A stretch of 64,000 bases of DNA from contig JAHQRK010000032.1 in the NCBI GenBank assembly GCA_019828595.1, positions 248,001-312,000 of the forward strand, read 5' to 3'. A program made the position numbers and the translations under genes. Of the stretch, positions 11,828 through 24,009 are shown piece after piece (position 1 is the first letter of the stretch; each line of letters opens with the position of its first letter). The notes beneath the pieces were generated by a model. It was not told the origin of the DNA. It worked only from the letters and a program-made list of their open reading frames with translations, and ran no database searches. Source of the stretch: Aphanomyces cochlioides (Eukaryota > Oomycota > Saprolegniomycetes > Saprolegniales > Verrucalvaceae).

Positions 11828-13611
11828 ATGCTCAAATCTCGTCTTCTCGGTGTCGCTCTTGTGATTGCATGCTGTATCTCGACTGTGGAAGCTCTGAAGC
11901 CCAATGATGTGTGTAAGGGGCGTCAATTCTCTCAAAAGATTTCAAGCCTGTTGAGTCATGAATCTTGCAGTTGTGACTCGACGACGTCACGTCCATTGCT
12001 GAGCATGGAAGACAAGAAGACAATTGCGATTGAATTCGTTCGAAAGCAAATGGAAGCTGGAAGTATTCCAGGCATGGCTCTCTCAGTCGTCGTCCAAAAT
12101 GCAACAATTCTCTCGATGGGATTTGGGATCAAGGAGGTGAAACCAACTCTCCCGACGACATGCATCTTCACAATTGTAGTTTGGCGATCCTGAGCGTGTG
12201 GTCAAATCGAATACAATCTTTGGAATTGAAACATTGACGGAATTATTCGTTGCGCTGGCCGTGGCTAAGTTGGTATGCTTTCAACTCTTAGGCGTTGCCT
12301 CAACCTGATCGCAGACAGAGTCCGGGCAAGTGTATTACGAAGACACGGTCAAAAAGCACCTCCCATGGTTTCAACTCGAAGACAAATACGCTGAGAAGCA
12401 CACGACAATCCAAGACCTTTTGGTGCATAATTCTGTTTTCTCAATTCTCGATGCATTGCCGATTGACCTTGGAGTGTTCAAGTCGGAGCTGGCATTTGTC
12501 CAAGCACTAAGCCGCGTGACGACGTACCGAGATTTCCGGGAAGGACACTACCCGTCGACTTGTAACTACATCATTCTCGGCCAAGTCATCGAAGCTGTCA
12601 CGAAGAAACCGTGGTTTCAATACGTGAAAGAGGCCATTTTGGATCCGCTCGGTATGAGCAATACGTATGGCCGGCCAGCAGACGTGGCGAACATGGATCA
12701 ACTCACATCGGGTCATTTTATCTGCGAGCGGCGAGTCATTGGTCCCTTCAGTTATCTCAACTCGACAATGGTGGAATTGTCACCCTCGAATAAGTACGCT
12801 GCGGCTTTCTCCATGGTTTCATCCATCGACGACATGACGAAACTTTCGCGTGCTCTTCTCCACAAGGACAAGCGACTATTCCAAGACAACAATACGCTAC
12901 GAGACATGCTTGCTGAGCATACCACCAAATTCGAGTTGTTGGACGAAAGTATGGCGGGCTACGGTTTTTTAAACATCTCAGAGAGCGCCCCCGTGGTCGC
13001 CGGTCTTGGATTTGATACCATTGGGAACCTCCTGGAGAACCAACCGTATTTTGGTAGGCTTGGTGGTGATTATGGTCTACAGCAGGATGGCTTCCAACTC
13101 AACAAATCGGCGTCATTTTGCTTGTCAATGGTTTCAACATCCCTGGACGCTACATTGACAGCCATCGCATTTTCGCTCTGCGAAGCTATCTTTTGAGACT
13201 TTTCATGGGCGTCCCAGTTGAGAGGCTTAATCGAGATTATCAAGTTTGGGCAGAATGGGCGGATGCAAACTTTGCTGTTGTTCCATGTGATAACTACTAC
13301 TTTGGTGGCATCCCGTGGGATCGGCGAGGCATTGAAATTGCTGAAAGTATGAAGGAAGCACTTGTTGGAACGTATTGCGCAACCGAGTTGCGAGATTACA
13401 TGGGAAATGTGACGATTGCTCGTGATGGCCATGACTTGACCCTTCACTATGGCGCCTACACTCGTCGCCTTCTTCCGACTAAGCATGAGAATCGTTTCAT
13501 TTGGAGTTTGACCAGAAATGCGTGGACTTTTTTGTCAACGTCCAGTCTCTTGACGGCCAAGTTACTCTCAGCCTATTGTGGATGGACTTTAATCGATGTG
13601 ATGAACATTAA
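11828..13611 (+). pseudogene. Secreted beta-lactamase-fold protein, copy A (two frameshifts)
   Basis: Exons 11828-12136, 12180-12272 and 12315 onward, with introns of 43 and 42 nt. It begins with a signal peptide (MLKSRLLGVALVIACCISTVEA). The body follows the beta-lactamase/serine-hydrolase family PF00144 in order: IPGMALSVVV, TIFGIETLTELFVALAVAKL, NYIILGQVIEAVT, LDPLGMSNT, VNGFNIPG. The catalytic SxxK position reads TLTE and the YxN position reads PST, so the classical nucleophile, lysine and tyrosine are absent. A 2-nt insertion near 13080 and a further shift in a T run near 13530 break the C-terminal part; after both, the frame ends with CDEH at 13611, matching the intact end of copy D. 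It was probably a secreted pseudo-enzyme and is now a pseudogene. Assembly indels are the alternative explanation for the shifts. Confidence 0.75.
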
Positions 13612-15232
13612 TTTGAAAGTTCTCTCTACTCAACTAAGTTGGATATTCAATTTGTAAACTTGTAGCTCTGCCTCATCGAAAGGAGATAAACAGCTAAGCA
13701 TTTATGTGCGTATAAGTATTCATATGCGCCCATGGCTGCTTTGCATGCGCTCACAAACGACATTTCAAGGAAATGATAGTTCAAGAGTTAAGATATCTCC
13801 ATGTCGAGTAACGACCTTGGATATTCGATACAATTTAGTGGTATGCCGTGTCTCCGCAGTGGTCCTGCAAGTTGTCGAGGGGACGCACTGAGATTAAGAA
13901 TCCAAGATGCAGCGATTGAGCCAGCAAATGTTGTAACCGCAGTGGGGGCGATATAAAGTCGACCTCTTGTTTTCCATACTGAAGTTGCTTGGTCAAACTC
14001 TCTCGAGGTAAAGCCTTCAGCCGTTCACTTCGTCGTGCCTGAAACTTCATCAGCGAACGGACCACCGTCAGGGTTCCACACCTGACTGCGCGTCAGAGCC
14101 ATCCGTCTGTGGCGCTTCTCGATCGAGCGACAGCTTTGGAAAATTTGACCTTGAACGGCCCACTCCGTCGGGAGCTTCAGGTCATCGGAGACCAAAGTGG
14201 CTCCGCACACGAAGTATTGGATCCAGGTCCGGCTGGCATGAGGGGGACTTTCAAGACTGCATGGGTGAACCAACATATTCGTCTCCACCCACAGTAGACG
14301 AGAACGTTGACTGTCTCTGTCGTCAATGACCAGTTCAACATTCACCTTCAATCAATTTCCCTCTCCATCATCAGTCAACTCCACGACCAACTCAACATTC
14401 ATTCGAAAGAAAGACTCCAACGACCCGACAATGTCTGCCTTCTGTCCATTCGTCTGTGCAGCCTCCCAGGCTGAGCAAGTTCTCAGCTCTGTGCTACATG
14501 ACCGATGTTCTGACCGTAAAGTCTACGTGGATCGTGACGAAGTTGATATGTCAAATCCAACTAAGGCCAAGGTCTGATGTCCCATTGGATTGATGGAAGT
14601 TGTCAAGTCTTTTCTTCCTCACTGGATGACACTCCAAAGAGGACTTTGTCGTCGTTGGGATGGAAAATCAGGATCAAACTGCGTTGGATCGTTCATCACA
14701 TAGCTCAACCACGTAATTTTTATTAACTTTGTACTAGACGTGTTTGGTGAAATCTCCGAGGTTCGAGAAGTTTGTTCAACTTGAATCATTCTACCAATTT
14801 CAGTTCGTCTTTCCATTCGAATGGCATGGACGAGAGGCTTTCCGTCGCCCTCTTTCATCGTCAGGACGACCAGCACAACACTTCATTCACAGAACGAAGT
14901 ACAGAAGGTGTAACCGTGCCATGTCTGGCAGGTACATAAGATGAGGGCGCGGTCTGCGCATTGACCTGGCGCCCTGCAGTAGCGGTTCCCCGCGCTCTGC
15001 TGTGTGAACGACTGGCCTTGGGAGGCCACAGAAGTTGAAGCTCCTAGCGAGGCTGTGCGATAGCCAACGAGAAACAAGATAGGAACAAGACTTAGGTTGC
15101 TTTAACTTTAATTCACTCTTACACTTCAGTCGCAGTTCACACGCGCCTGATATCCTCTGCGCCCGGTTACAGAAGGCTTCATTCTGGTCTAATTGCAGTC
15201 CGTCCATTTTCATTTTTCGAACTTGTCGACGG
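13612..15232. other. Intergenic region between copies A and B
   Basis: No gene recognised. Just after copy A, 13690-13790 resembles 19030-19130 after copy C (shared TAAACAGCTAA and CCCATGGCTGCT-like blocks), so 3' flanks were duplicated with the genes. The segment 14110-14575 is a repeated module and is listed separately. Confidence 0.5.
14110..14575 (+). repeat. Repeated upstream module of the beta-lactamase-like cluster
   Basis: This stretch is similar, at roughly 70% by eye, to 21055-21400 on plus and, from 14255, to 23640-23960 in inverted orientation. A shorter piece matches 10745-10960. Shared blocks include GGGGACTTTCAAGACTGCAT, CCCTCTCCATCATC and CATTCATTCGAA. It precedes gene copies, so it may contain their promoter; no specific element can be named. 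Confidence 0.6.
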
Positions 15233-17008
15233 ATGCACCAGCTTGGTCTTCTGCTTGTCGTTCTTCTTCTTGCATGCTCTTCCTCCGATGGACAGTCTCT
15301 GAAGCGCAGTAATGTGTGGTCACGTGATGTGACTCGTCTGTTTCCTCGCCGGCATCCAAGACCACATTTCCCATCGCACGAATCCTCCACCAGGAAATCC
15401 TCGACTCTATCTCAAAGTATGGAAAACAAGAAGGCGATTGCAATTGCAATTGTTGAAAAACACTTGAAAGCGTCACGTTTTCCAGGCATCGCTCTCTCCG
15501 TCGTCGTCCAGAACGAAACCATTCTCTCGAGAGGGTTTGGCACTACCGAGGTAACAAGAGAATGCTCAATTTTCCAAAACAAACGAGTGATCTAGCTCGA
15601 CGATCCCAAGCGCGTTGTCACATCTGATACGATCTTTCCCGTGGAGCGTTTAACTGAAGTGTTCATTGCATTGGCCATCGCCAAGTTGGTAAGCACTCGA
15701 CAGTGACAATTCGACTGACCTCGCATACAGTTTGAGTCGCGTCAAGTTTCATACAGCGACCGCGTGAAAACTCATCTTCCTTCGTTTACTCTCCAAGACA
15801 AGTACGCCGAGGCTCACACGACGCTAGAAGATCTCTTGGTGCAGAACACAGTCTTCACGTACGTTGACGACGTTCCTTTTGAATTTGGTGCGATCCCTTC
15901 AATTCATCCAAGCTCTTGCGCACTTGTCGACGCATTGGGATTTCCGCCCTGGCAACCTCATCTCGACGTTCAATTACATCCTTCTCGGCCAAGTCATCGA
16001 AGCTATCACGAAGAAATCGTGGTTTCAATATGTGAAAGAAGTTGTGCCAGATCATCTCGGCATGAATAACACGTTTGGACGACCAGCCGACGTGCCCAAC
16101 AAGGATCAACTCACATCGGGCCACATTACGTGCAACCAAAAGGCCATCGGGCCATTCAGTTATCTCAATTCGACCATGGTGGAGTCAAGTCCTTCCAACA
16201 ACTACGCCGCGACGTTCTCCATGGTGTCTTCCATCGACGATATGACGAAACTCTCCCAAGCTCTGCTCCATCATGACAGACGACTCTTCGAGACACCAAA
16301 GATTTTCCAAGACATGCTCACGGGACACAATATCTACAGCGAGCTACGAAGGAGTGTGGAAGTCTACGGCTTCCGAAATATCTCGGAGAGCACGCCTGTG
16401 GACACTGGCTTTGGATTTGATATCATTGGAAATCTCGTCGACAATCAGCCTTACTTTGGAAAGCTTGGCGGGTTCAACAGCGTGGCTGGATGGCTCCCAA
16501 CGCAACAAGTTGGTGTTGTCTTGCTCGTGAATGGCTTCAGTATTTACGGCCACATGAGTGACAATTACCGCATTCTTGCCATGCGAATCTATCTCTTAAA
16601 ATTCTTCATGGATGTGCCAGTTGAGACGCTTGATCGAGACTACCAAGACTGGATGGCATGGATCAACACACTCCAGCCAGAGTTCCCATGCAGCAGCCAC
16701 TATTTTGATGGCACGCCATGGGATAAACCAGGAATGGAGATCCCCGAGAGCACAATGAAGGCTCTTGTTGGAACGTACTGCGCTGTCAAGTCACAAGGAT
16801 TCAAAGGCAATGTGACAGTGGCTCGTGATGGTCGTGATTTGACTCTGCAGTATGGAGCATACACACGTCGCCTCATTGCGACTGAATTTTTATCTGGAGT
16901 TTAGAAAGAGGTGCTGTGACGCAGTATGCTTCAGTGTCGGTTCTTGATGGCAAACCGAGCATCACACTCTTCGACACGATTCGATTTACCCGATGCGATC
17001 AAGTGTAG
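15233..17008 (+). pseudogene. Secreted beta-lactamase-fold protein, copy B (two frameshifts)
   Basis: Exons 15233-15550, 15596-15688 and 15731 onward; introns of 45 and 42 nt sit at the same sites as in copies A and C. It starts with a signal peptide (MHQLGLLLVVLLLACSSSDG). Family blocks are clear: FPGIALSVVV, TIFPVERLTEVFIALAIAKL, NYILLGQVIEAIT, HLGMNNTFGRPADV, GWLPTQQVGVVLLVNG, HYFDGTPWDKPG. The SxxK motif reads RLTE. A frameshift lies near 15895, between PFEFG and LQFIQALAHLST. Another near 16880 forces an early stop at 16904, while the proper C-terminus continues in another frame to 17008 (ending RCDQV). Apart from these two shifts the copy is complete, which suggests recent inactivation or, less likely, base-call errors. 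Confidence 0.75.
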
Positions 17009-17381
17009 TCAATCCAAAGACTTGAAATACCTTGTTCAATGTCTTCATTGTCTGGCTCGTCGAGAAGAGATGCTGAGCTCCACAGCCTCAGCGAGCATTC
17101 GAATCCCATCGGAGGCTTAATGATGAAGCAACGCCATGAAGTTGCCATTGTAGATTTCACACTGCTTTCACCGACGCCAGGCTGTACCATTCGAATGCCG
17201 CGATCAAAGTCATAGTTATCCCATGAAAACTTGGCTGATGCTCCGCTCGGCTGATCCCGCGTCGTGGCAACATATGCAACCATCACGCATGCGAATTTTG
17301 AGACTGAACTTGTTGGGAAGGTTATTTTTACCTCGCCACTGCACTGCGAATAGTTTCTCTCAGTTTCAAGACGGTCAGGGA
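17009..17381. other. Intergenic region between copies B and C
   Basis: No gene seen. The end (about 17300-17381) resembles the bases just before copy A (11750-11827; TTGGGAAGG, TCTCAGTTTCAAGACGG), which shows that A and C share a duplicated proximal promoter. Confidence 0.5.
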
Positions 17382-18982
17382 ATGCTCAAATCTCGCCTCC
17401 TTGTTGTCGCTCTACTGATTGCATGCTGTTTCTCGACTGCGGAAGCTCTCAAGACCCATGAATTTTGCAAACCAGAGGGTTATGGATTCTCTCAAAAACA
17501 CCAAGTCATGAATCGTGCAGTTGTGACTCGACGACGTCACGTCCATTGCTGAGCATGGAAGACAAGAAGTCAATTGCGATTGAATTCGTTCGAAAGCACA
17601 TGAAGGCTTGGGGTATTCCAGGCATGGCTCTCTCAGTTGTCGTCCAAAATGAAACAGTTCTCTCGACAGGATTTGGGATCAAGGAGGTGAATCCAACTAT
17701 CCCGACGACTTACATCAGGACTGTTGTAGTTTGGCGATCCTGAGCGTGTAGTCAAGTCGGATTCAATCTTCCCAATTGAAGAATTGACGGAATTATTCAT
17801 TGCGCTGGCCGTGGCAAAATGGGTATACTTTCAACTCTTAGGCGTTGGCTCAACCTGATCGCAGACAGAGTCCGGGCAAGTGTATTACGAAGACACGGTC
17901 AAAAAGCACCTCCCATGGTTTCAACTCGAAGACAAATACGCTGAGAAGCACACGACAATCCAAGACCTTTTGGTGCATAATTCTGTTTTCTCAAGTTTGT
18001 TTGGCTTTCCGTTTGACCTTGGAGAGTTGAAGTCGGAGCTGGAATTTGTCCAAGCACTACGCCACTTGAGTACGTATCGAGTTTTCCGAGATGGGCACCA
18101 CCAGTCGATTATGAACTACATCATCCTCGGTCAAGTCATCGAAGCTGTCACGAAGAAACCGTGGTTTCAATACGTGAAGGAAGTCGTGCTCGATCCGCTC
18201 GGCATGAGCAATACGTATGGCCGGCCAGCAGACGTGATGAGCAAGGATAAACTTACTTCCGGCCATTTTATCTGCAATGGACGAACTCTTGGTCCCTTCA
18301 ACTATCTCCACTCGACGATGGTGGAATTGTCACCCTCGAATAATTACGCTGCGGCTTTCTCCATGGTTTCATCGATTGACGACATGACGAAACTTTCGCG
18401 AGCTCTACTCCACAAGGACAAGCGACTATTCCAACACGGTAACACGCTACGAGACATGCTTGCTGATCATACCATCAATATCGGGTTATTACACGAACGG
18501 TTAGCAGTGTATGGTTTTCTGAACGTCTCGGAGAGCACCCCTGTGGTCACTGGCCTTGGATTTGATACCATTGGGAACCTCCTGGAGAATCAACCGTATT
18601 TTGGTAAGCTCGGTGGTAATTATGGTACGGCAGGGTTGCTTCCAGTGCAACAAGTTAGCGTCATTTTGCTTGTTAATGGTGTCAACTTCCCTATGCGCTA
18701 CATTGACAAGCACCGCATTCAGGCCGTGCGAAGCTATCTTTTGAGACTTTTCATGTTGAGAGGCTTGATCGAGATTATCAAGCTTGGCTGGAATGGGCCA
18801 ATGCAAACTTTACTGTGTTTCCTTGCAGTAGCTACTACTTTGGTGGCATCCCGTGGGATCGGCCAGGCATTGAAATTACTGAAAGTGTGAAGGAAGCTCT
18901 TGTTGGAACGTATTGCGCAACCGAGTCGCCAGACTACATGGGAAATGCGACCATTGCTCGTGATGGTCATGATGACCAGTAG
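17382..18982 (+). pseudogene. Secreted beta-lactamase-fold protein, copy C (two frameshifts, 3' truncated)
   Basis: Exons 17382-17686, 17730-17822 and 17865 onward; introns of 43 and 42 nt. This copy is closest to copy A; exon 3 starts are almost identical. The signal peptide is MLKSRLLVVALLIACCFSTAEA. A small deletion in exon 1 near 17500 shifts the frame, and a 10-base deletion near 18755 (compared with copy A) shifts the C-terminal part. The latter still reads DYQAWLEW and GIPWDRPGIE in another frame and stops at 18982, before the last about 50 residues seen in D. The SxxK position reads ELTE. Confidence 0.73.
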
Positions 18983-19306
18983 TCCGACAGTTCTCGCGAA
19001 CTAATTTGCATATCCAATTTCTAAACAGCTAAAGGAGACGAACAACGAAGTATTTAAGAGCATGTGGGCATTAGTGTGTACCCACGGCTGCTCTACGTGT
19101 ACTCACGAACGACAACCCAAGAAAATGATGCAGTCGTTGACGCCTGGCAATGCCAAAACCAGACAGTGTGGGCGATGTCAAGGCAAAGAGGTCATTGATG
19201 ACAACAATTCGTGAAAGAAGTGGCGAGGATTTAGATAGCTGCAGTTAAAAGTAGTTTGCAATTTAGAATAAGCATTGCATGCAAGGAATGGGCGAGTTTT
19301 AGCTTC

Positions 19307-20960
19307 TTACGATTCATCGCAAAGGACAAATTCAAACATGAAATCCAAAACGATACGCAATGGCTTGGTGGTGTTCAAGTTCCAAACGTTGACCCAGAAA
19401 TTGATCGCAAATCTCTCCAACGCCCAAAGAAAAACGTCGGCGGTCTCGGTGGCAACGAGGCGCTTCGTGTACGCTCCATATTGCAAAGTCAACTTGGTGT
19501 CATCTCGAGCGATGGTCACATTGCCGTTGTATCCTGGAGACTTGACGGCGCAGTACGTTCCAACCAGGGCTTTCTTGGAGCTCTCCGGGATTTCCACACC
19601 AAGCTTTTCCCACGGCACACCGTCAAAGTAATGGCTATCACATGGGAAATCAGGTTGAAGGGTGCCAGCCCACGCCACCCAAGCTTGAAATTCTCGATCA
19701 ATCCTCGATAGCGGCACGCCCATGAAGAGCTTTACTAGATAACTTGGCATCGCATAAAGGCGATACGAGTCACTGTCGTTGCTTCCTGCGTTATATCCAT
19801 TCGCAAGCAAAAGGACTCCAATTTCCTGCGTAGGAAGCCAACCAGCAACGCTTGTGATGTCGCTCTTGTCGAAGTATGGTTGACTTTCCAGGACGTTTCC
19901 AATGATATCAAACCCAAAGCCGGTCGTAACCGCTGTGGCATCCGAGATATTTGTAAAGCCGTCCAACTTGATCGAGTCGGCACTGCTCTCATCGCTCTTG
20001 ATGTTGTGGCCTGTCAGCATGTCTTTCAGTGTTTTCGATGATCGGAAGAGCCGCTTGTCACGGCGCAGCAGCGCATGGGATAGTTTCGTCATGTCGTCAA
20101 TCGATGCCACCATCGAGTGAGTCGCATAGTATGCATTCGAGGGTGCAGAGGCAATCATCGTCGAGTTGAGATAGCTGAAAGGTCCGATCACTCTTCGCTT
20201 GCATGTGAAATGGCCTGAAGTGAGCTGCTCTTTGTCGATTACATCCGCAGGTCGTCCAAACGTGTGTTTCATACCGAGCGGATCCAAGACGGCCTCCGTC
20301 ACGTATTGAGACCACGATTTGGTGGTGACTGCTTGGATGATTTGGCCCAGAAGCATGTAGTTGACCGTCGATTCCTGGTCTCCTGGTCGAAATCCCCGCA
20401 GTGAGTTTAAACGGCCAAGCGCTTGAGCATATTGAAGCTCCGAGGGGAAGACACCAAAGTCGAATGCGTAGCTCTCCTTGTAGCTAAAGACAGTGTTCTG
20501 AAGCAAGAGATCTTTGATCGTTGTGTGGTTCTCAGCATATTTGTCCTCGAGTGTAAATCATGGGAGAATTGATTTCACCGTGTCGCCCCATTCAATTTCA
20601 TGCGTTTCAGACTACAAGAATGTCAAGTTGAGTGGTTGTGACAACAAGACAGCCGTACCAATTTCGCAACGGCGAGCGCGATAAAGAGCTCTGAGAGTCC
20701 ATTGACTGGGAATACCGTACTTGACGTGACAAGGCGCTCCATGTCGCCAAACTACAATGGTCAAGGTATTCGCATCCACCTCAGCGACATATTCTACCTC
20801 TGGTGTTCCAAATCCCATGGAAAGAATTGTTTCGTTTCCAACGACGACAGAGAGAGCCATACCTGGAACGCCCGTCTCTTCCATTTGTTGTCGAACGAAT
20901 GCAATTGCAATCTTCCTACGCAAGAAGAAGCGTCACGGCCAAACGACACGATTTGAACAT
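19307..20960 (-). pseudogene. Secreted beta-lactamase-fold protein, copy D (5' deletion and one nonsense codon)
   Basis: Minus strand: exon 1 20960-20798, exon 2 20751-20659, exon 3 20611-19307; introns of 46 and 47 nt. Exon 3 is open for 399 codons and gives the best view of the family C-terminus (GWLPTQEIGVLLLANG, HYFDGVPWEKLGVEIPE, ending FEFVLCDES). Two faults are seen. The signal-peptide start (MFKSCRLAVTLLLA) runs into a stop because the following N-terminal segment is deleted, and codon 20560-20558 is TGA where the paralogs have the Trp of LPWF. The SxxK site reads GLSE. C and D face each other tail to tail. Confidence 0.75.
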
Positions 20961-21054
20961 TCTTTGGCGAATTCGAAAATGAAGTTGACAGGAAGATCTT
21001 GCATGGGAGAGGTTGTAAGTTTTGCTCCTCAGTGCGTGGCGACTGAACAAATAC

Positions 21055-21610
21055 GACGCTCCTCGACCGAGCGACTGCTTTGGAAAATTTCAACCGTGGA
21101 TGTCCAACTCAGTTGGGTGCTCCAGGTCGTGGAGTGGCTCCGCTCCTCGTTGGTGCACGACGCATTGGACCATTCAAAGTCCAGCTGGGTTGGGGGACTT
21201 TCAAGACTGCATGGGTGAGCCAAACAAACTCTGACTCTTGCTGTCGTCCATGACCAGTCCACTTTCACCTGCAAGCCACTGTTGTTTAGACGCCAATCAA
21301 GGAGGAAATGCGCCGTCCTTTCCCTCTCCATCATCGGTCAACTCCACGAACAGCACAAGATGCATTCGAAGGATGGTCGTCCACGGCCAGCTTTCTTTCC
21401 AATGGCACCAAAGTTCAATTTTGTCAAACCATGGCGTCAACATGGATGCCACCAGAGTTGCCTTCCACTGTTGAATTCGTCAAGGAATGGTCAAGTCTTG
21501 GTTTTCTCGTTCTTGCTCTTGTTGGGTGGTGCGTCTCCACTGTGGGTGTCAGTGATGCTTTGCTCCTGCGCGGCCAAGTTGGCCCCAGCGACATTAATGC
21601 TCTCACGTAG
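21055..21610 (+). pseudogene. Relic of a sixth cluster copy: upstream module plus exon-1 start, fused to foreign sequence
   Basis: 21055-21400 is the repeated upstream module in plus orientation. At 21487 an ATG starts a stretch very similar to exon 1 of copy E (ATGGTCAAGTCT, then GGTGCGTCTCCACTG) but out of frame. At about 21545 it switches to a segment of about 60 bp almost identical to 24034-24098, the 3' end of the minus-strand CSC1 gene read from its complementary strand. The chimera has no intact frame. Confidence 0.55.
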
Positions 21611-21806
21611 GCTTGCTTCGATTGACGATGGGAAATCTCACGGTGGTTTGATTTCCCGAGTAGGATCCAACTACACTCTCCCATCCAAGAGGCTTCCGCG
21701 AGAGACATTTCCACGACACCATCATTGGCGTGGGAGCAATGGAAGAAGCATCGAGACGTGTGCCAGGACTCCTTCCGTCAATCAAGATTTGGCTTAGAGT
21801 TGTCGC

Positions 21807-23625
21807 TTAAGCTGATGACAAAGCACCACAACGTTGAAAGTCCACCATGTAAGCCAGATGGATGACCGGAGATTTGGTGTTGAGGCCCGATACACCAACT
21901 GTGAAAGTCACCGCTCGTTTCTCCAGAGCCCAAATGAATTCATTTGGCTGCTTGGTGGCAATGAGGCGCCGTGTGATGATTCCGTACTGCAGCGTCAAAT
22001 CGTGGCCATCTCGAGTCACGGTCACATTACCATTGAATCCTGGTGAGTTCGCGGCGCGGTAAGTGCCAACAAGAGCTGTCTTGGTACTGTCGGGGATGTC
22101 CAACCCCGGCGTCTCCCATGGGGTCCCATCAAAGTAATGACTGTCACATTCAAGCGCAGGAAATTGTCCATCGATCCATGCAGCCCAGTCGTGAAAATCT
22201 GGATCGAGCCTTGCGACTGGCACACCCATGAAGAGTCTCAACAGATAAGTTCGCATGGCCAGAATGCGAAATGTGTCGCATGTGCGTCCATGGGAGGTGA
22301 AACCATTGTCAAGCAGAACGACACCAATTTGCTGCTTTGGTAGCCATCCACCAACAGCGTCTCCACCGACATTATTACCGAAGTAGAGCTGGTCCTCGAC
22401 GACGTTTCCAATGATTTCAAAGCCAATACCGGACGTCACGAGCGTCTCTCGTGTGATATTTGTAAAGCCAAACGCCTTCATCGAGAAGGCATCACGATCA
22501 ATGCTCTTGATATTGTGGCCTGAGAGCATGTCGGCAAATGTTTCTCTATTGTGGAACAGCCCATGGCCATGTTGGAGAAGAGATCGAGAGAGTTTCGTCA
22601 TGTCGTCAATGGAACCAACCATCGAGTAAGAGGCAGCATACTGGTTTGACGGTGGAGATGCAACCATCGTCGAGTTGAGAACACTGAAAGGACGCATGGT
22701 TCGTCCATTGCAGACAAAATGGCCTGATGTGAGTTGGTCCTTGTCACGTCCGCTGGTCGTCCAAACGTGTTGGTCATGCCGAGGGGATCCAGGACGGCCT
22801 CTTTCACATACTGAGACCACGTTTTGTTTGTGACGGCCTCGATGCTTGGCCCAAAAGCATGTAGTTGAAAGATGAAGGCATGTTTCCTTGCCTGAACTCT
22901 CGATACGTCGTTACGTAGCGAAGCGCTTGCGAGTATTTGAGCTCCGAGGGGAAACACCATAGCGGATCGGGTCGTCGTTCTTAGAGTCAAAGACAGTATT
23001 CTGCACCAAAAGATCTTCGAGTACCGTGTGGTTCTCGGCGTATTTGTCTCGGAGAGTAAACCACGAAGATAAGTGTTGACCGTGTCACGCAAATCGATTT
23101 CGTGCTTTTCTACCTACAGGCATCACATGACGTCAATGCCATAGATTTAAAAACTCACCAACGTGGCCATGGCTAACGCAACGAGAGTCTGCGATAGCCC
23201 TTCGATTTGAAAGATTGTATCGGCCTTGACCACTCGCTTCGGATTGCCAAACTACGAGGGTTGAGTTAAAACTTGTGAGCTTGGTGTACCTCTGTAGTGC
23301 CAAATCCTCTTGAGAGAACTGTTTGGACAACCACGGAGAGAACCATGCCTGGGATACCCGTCACTTCCATTTGCTTTTGAATGAATTCAATCGCAATTGC
23401 CTTCTTGTCTTCCATGCTCAGCTGCGAGTTTGTCGGGTCCACGTCACTCACTGTGGATTCTTCACGTGGTAAGTCCTTGCTTGGAACTTCATGCGCGAAC
23501 AGACCACCATTAGGTTTCCACACATCACTGCGCTTGACGCCAAGAGCCGCCAATCTGTGCGATCCATCCACAGTGGAGACGCACCATCCATGGAGAGCAG
23601 GAGTCAGAAGACCAGACTTGACCAT
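21807..23625 (-). pseudogene. Secreted beta-lactamase-fold protein, copy E (several frameshifts)
   Basis: Minus strand: exon 1 23625-23290, exon 2 23251-23159, exon 3 from 23113; introns of 38 and 45 nt. Exon 1 reads MVKSGLLTPALHGWCVSTVDG, then SMEDKKAIAIEFIQKQMEVT. Exon 2 contains TIFQIEGLSQTLVALAMATL, so SxxK reads GLSQ. In exon 3 the frame is lost near 23060 and again between about 23000 and 22850, and shifts once more near 22745 (GRPADV to DKDQLTSGHF). From there it is open to the stop at 21807 with all C-terminal blocks (GWLPKQQIGVVLLDNG, HYFDGTPWETPG). It is more decayed than copies A-C. Confidence 0.72.
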
Positions 23626-23639
23626 CCTCTGATGAATTC

Positions 23640-23960
23640 AAAAGTGAAATGCAGTCCCAAATGGGTGGTAGTGTTGACGCCATCGCAGGAATCTTGTCAT
23701 TGGACAGAGCGCAGACATCGTCGGGTCGTTGACGTCTTTCCTTCGAATGAATATTGTGCCGTTCGTGGAATAGACGGACGATGAAGGAGGAAAGGACTGC
23801 ACACGTCTACTGGATTGGCTCGACACTACAGTAGATTGATGGTGAAAGTCTGCCTGGTCGTTGACGGCAGACAGCGACAATCAACGTCCTCTTCAACTAT
23901 GGGTGGAAACCAACATGTTGGTAGACCATGCAGCCTTGAACTCAACGACTCTGCGATGCA
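23640..23960 (-). repeat. Repeated upstream module of copy E
   Basis: Read on the minus strand this matches 14255-14450 (CATTCATTCGAA, GTCAACGACCCGACGATGTCT-like block, CTGCATGG). It lies immediately upstream of copy E in the same relative orientation as the module before copy B, consistent with a promoter region carried along during duplication. Confidence 0.55.
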
Positions 23961-24009
23961 ATGTGAGGCCACAAAAGATCAACTGCGGCAGGGTGTATCT
24001 ATGTTATTG

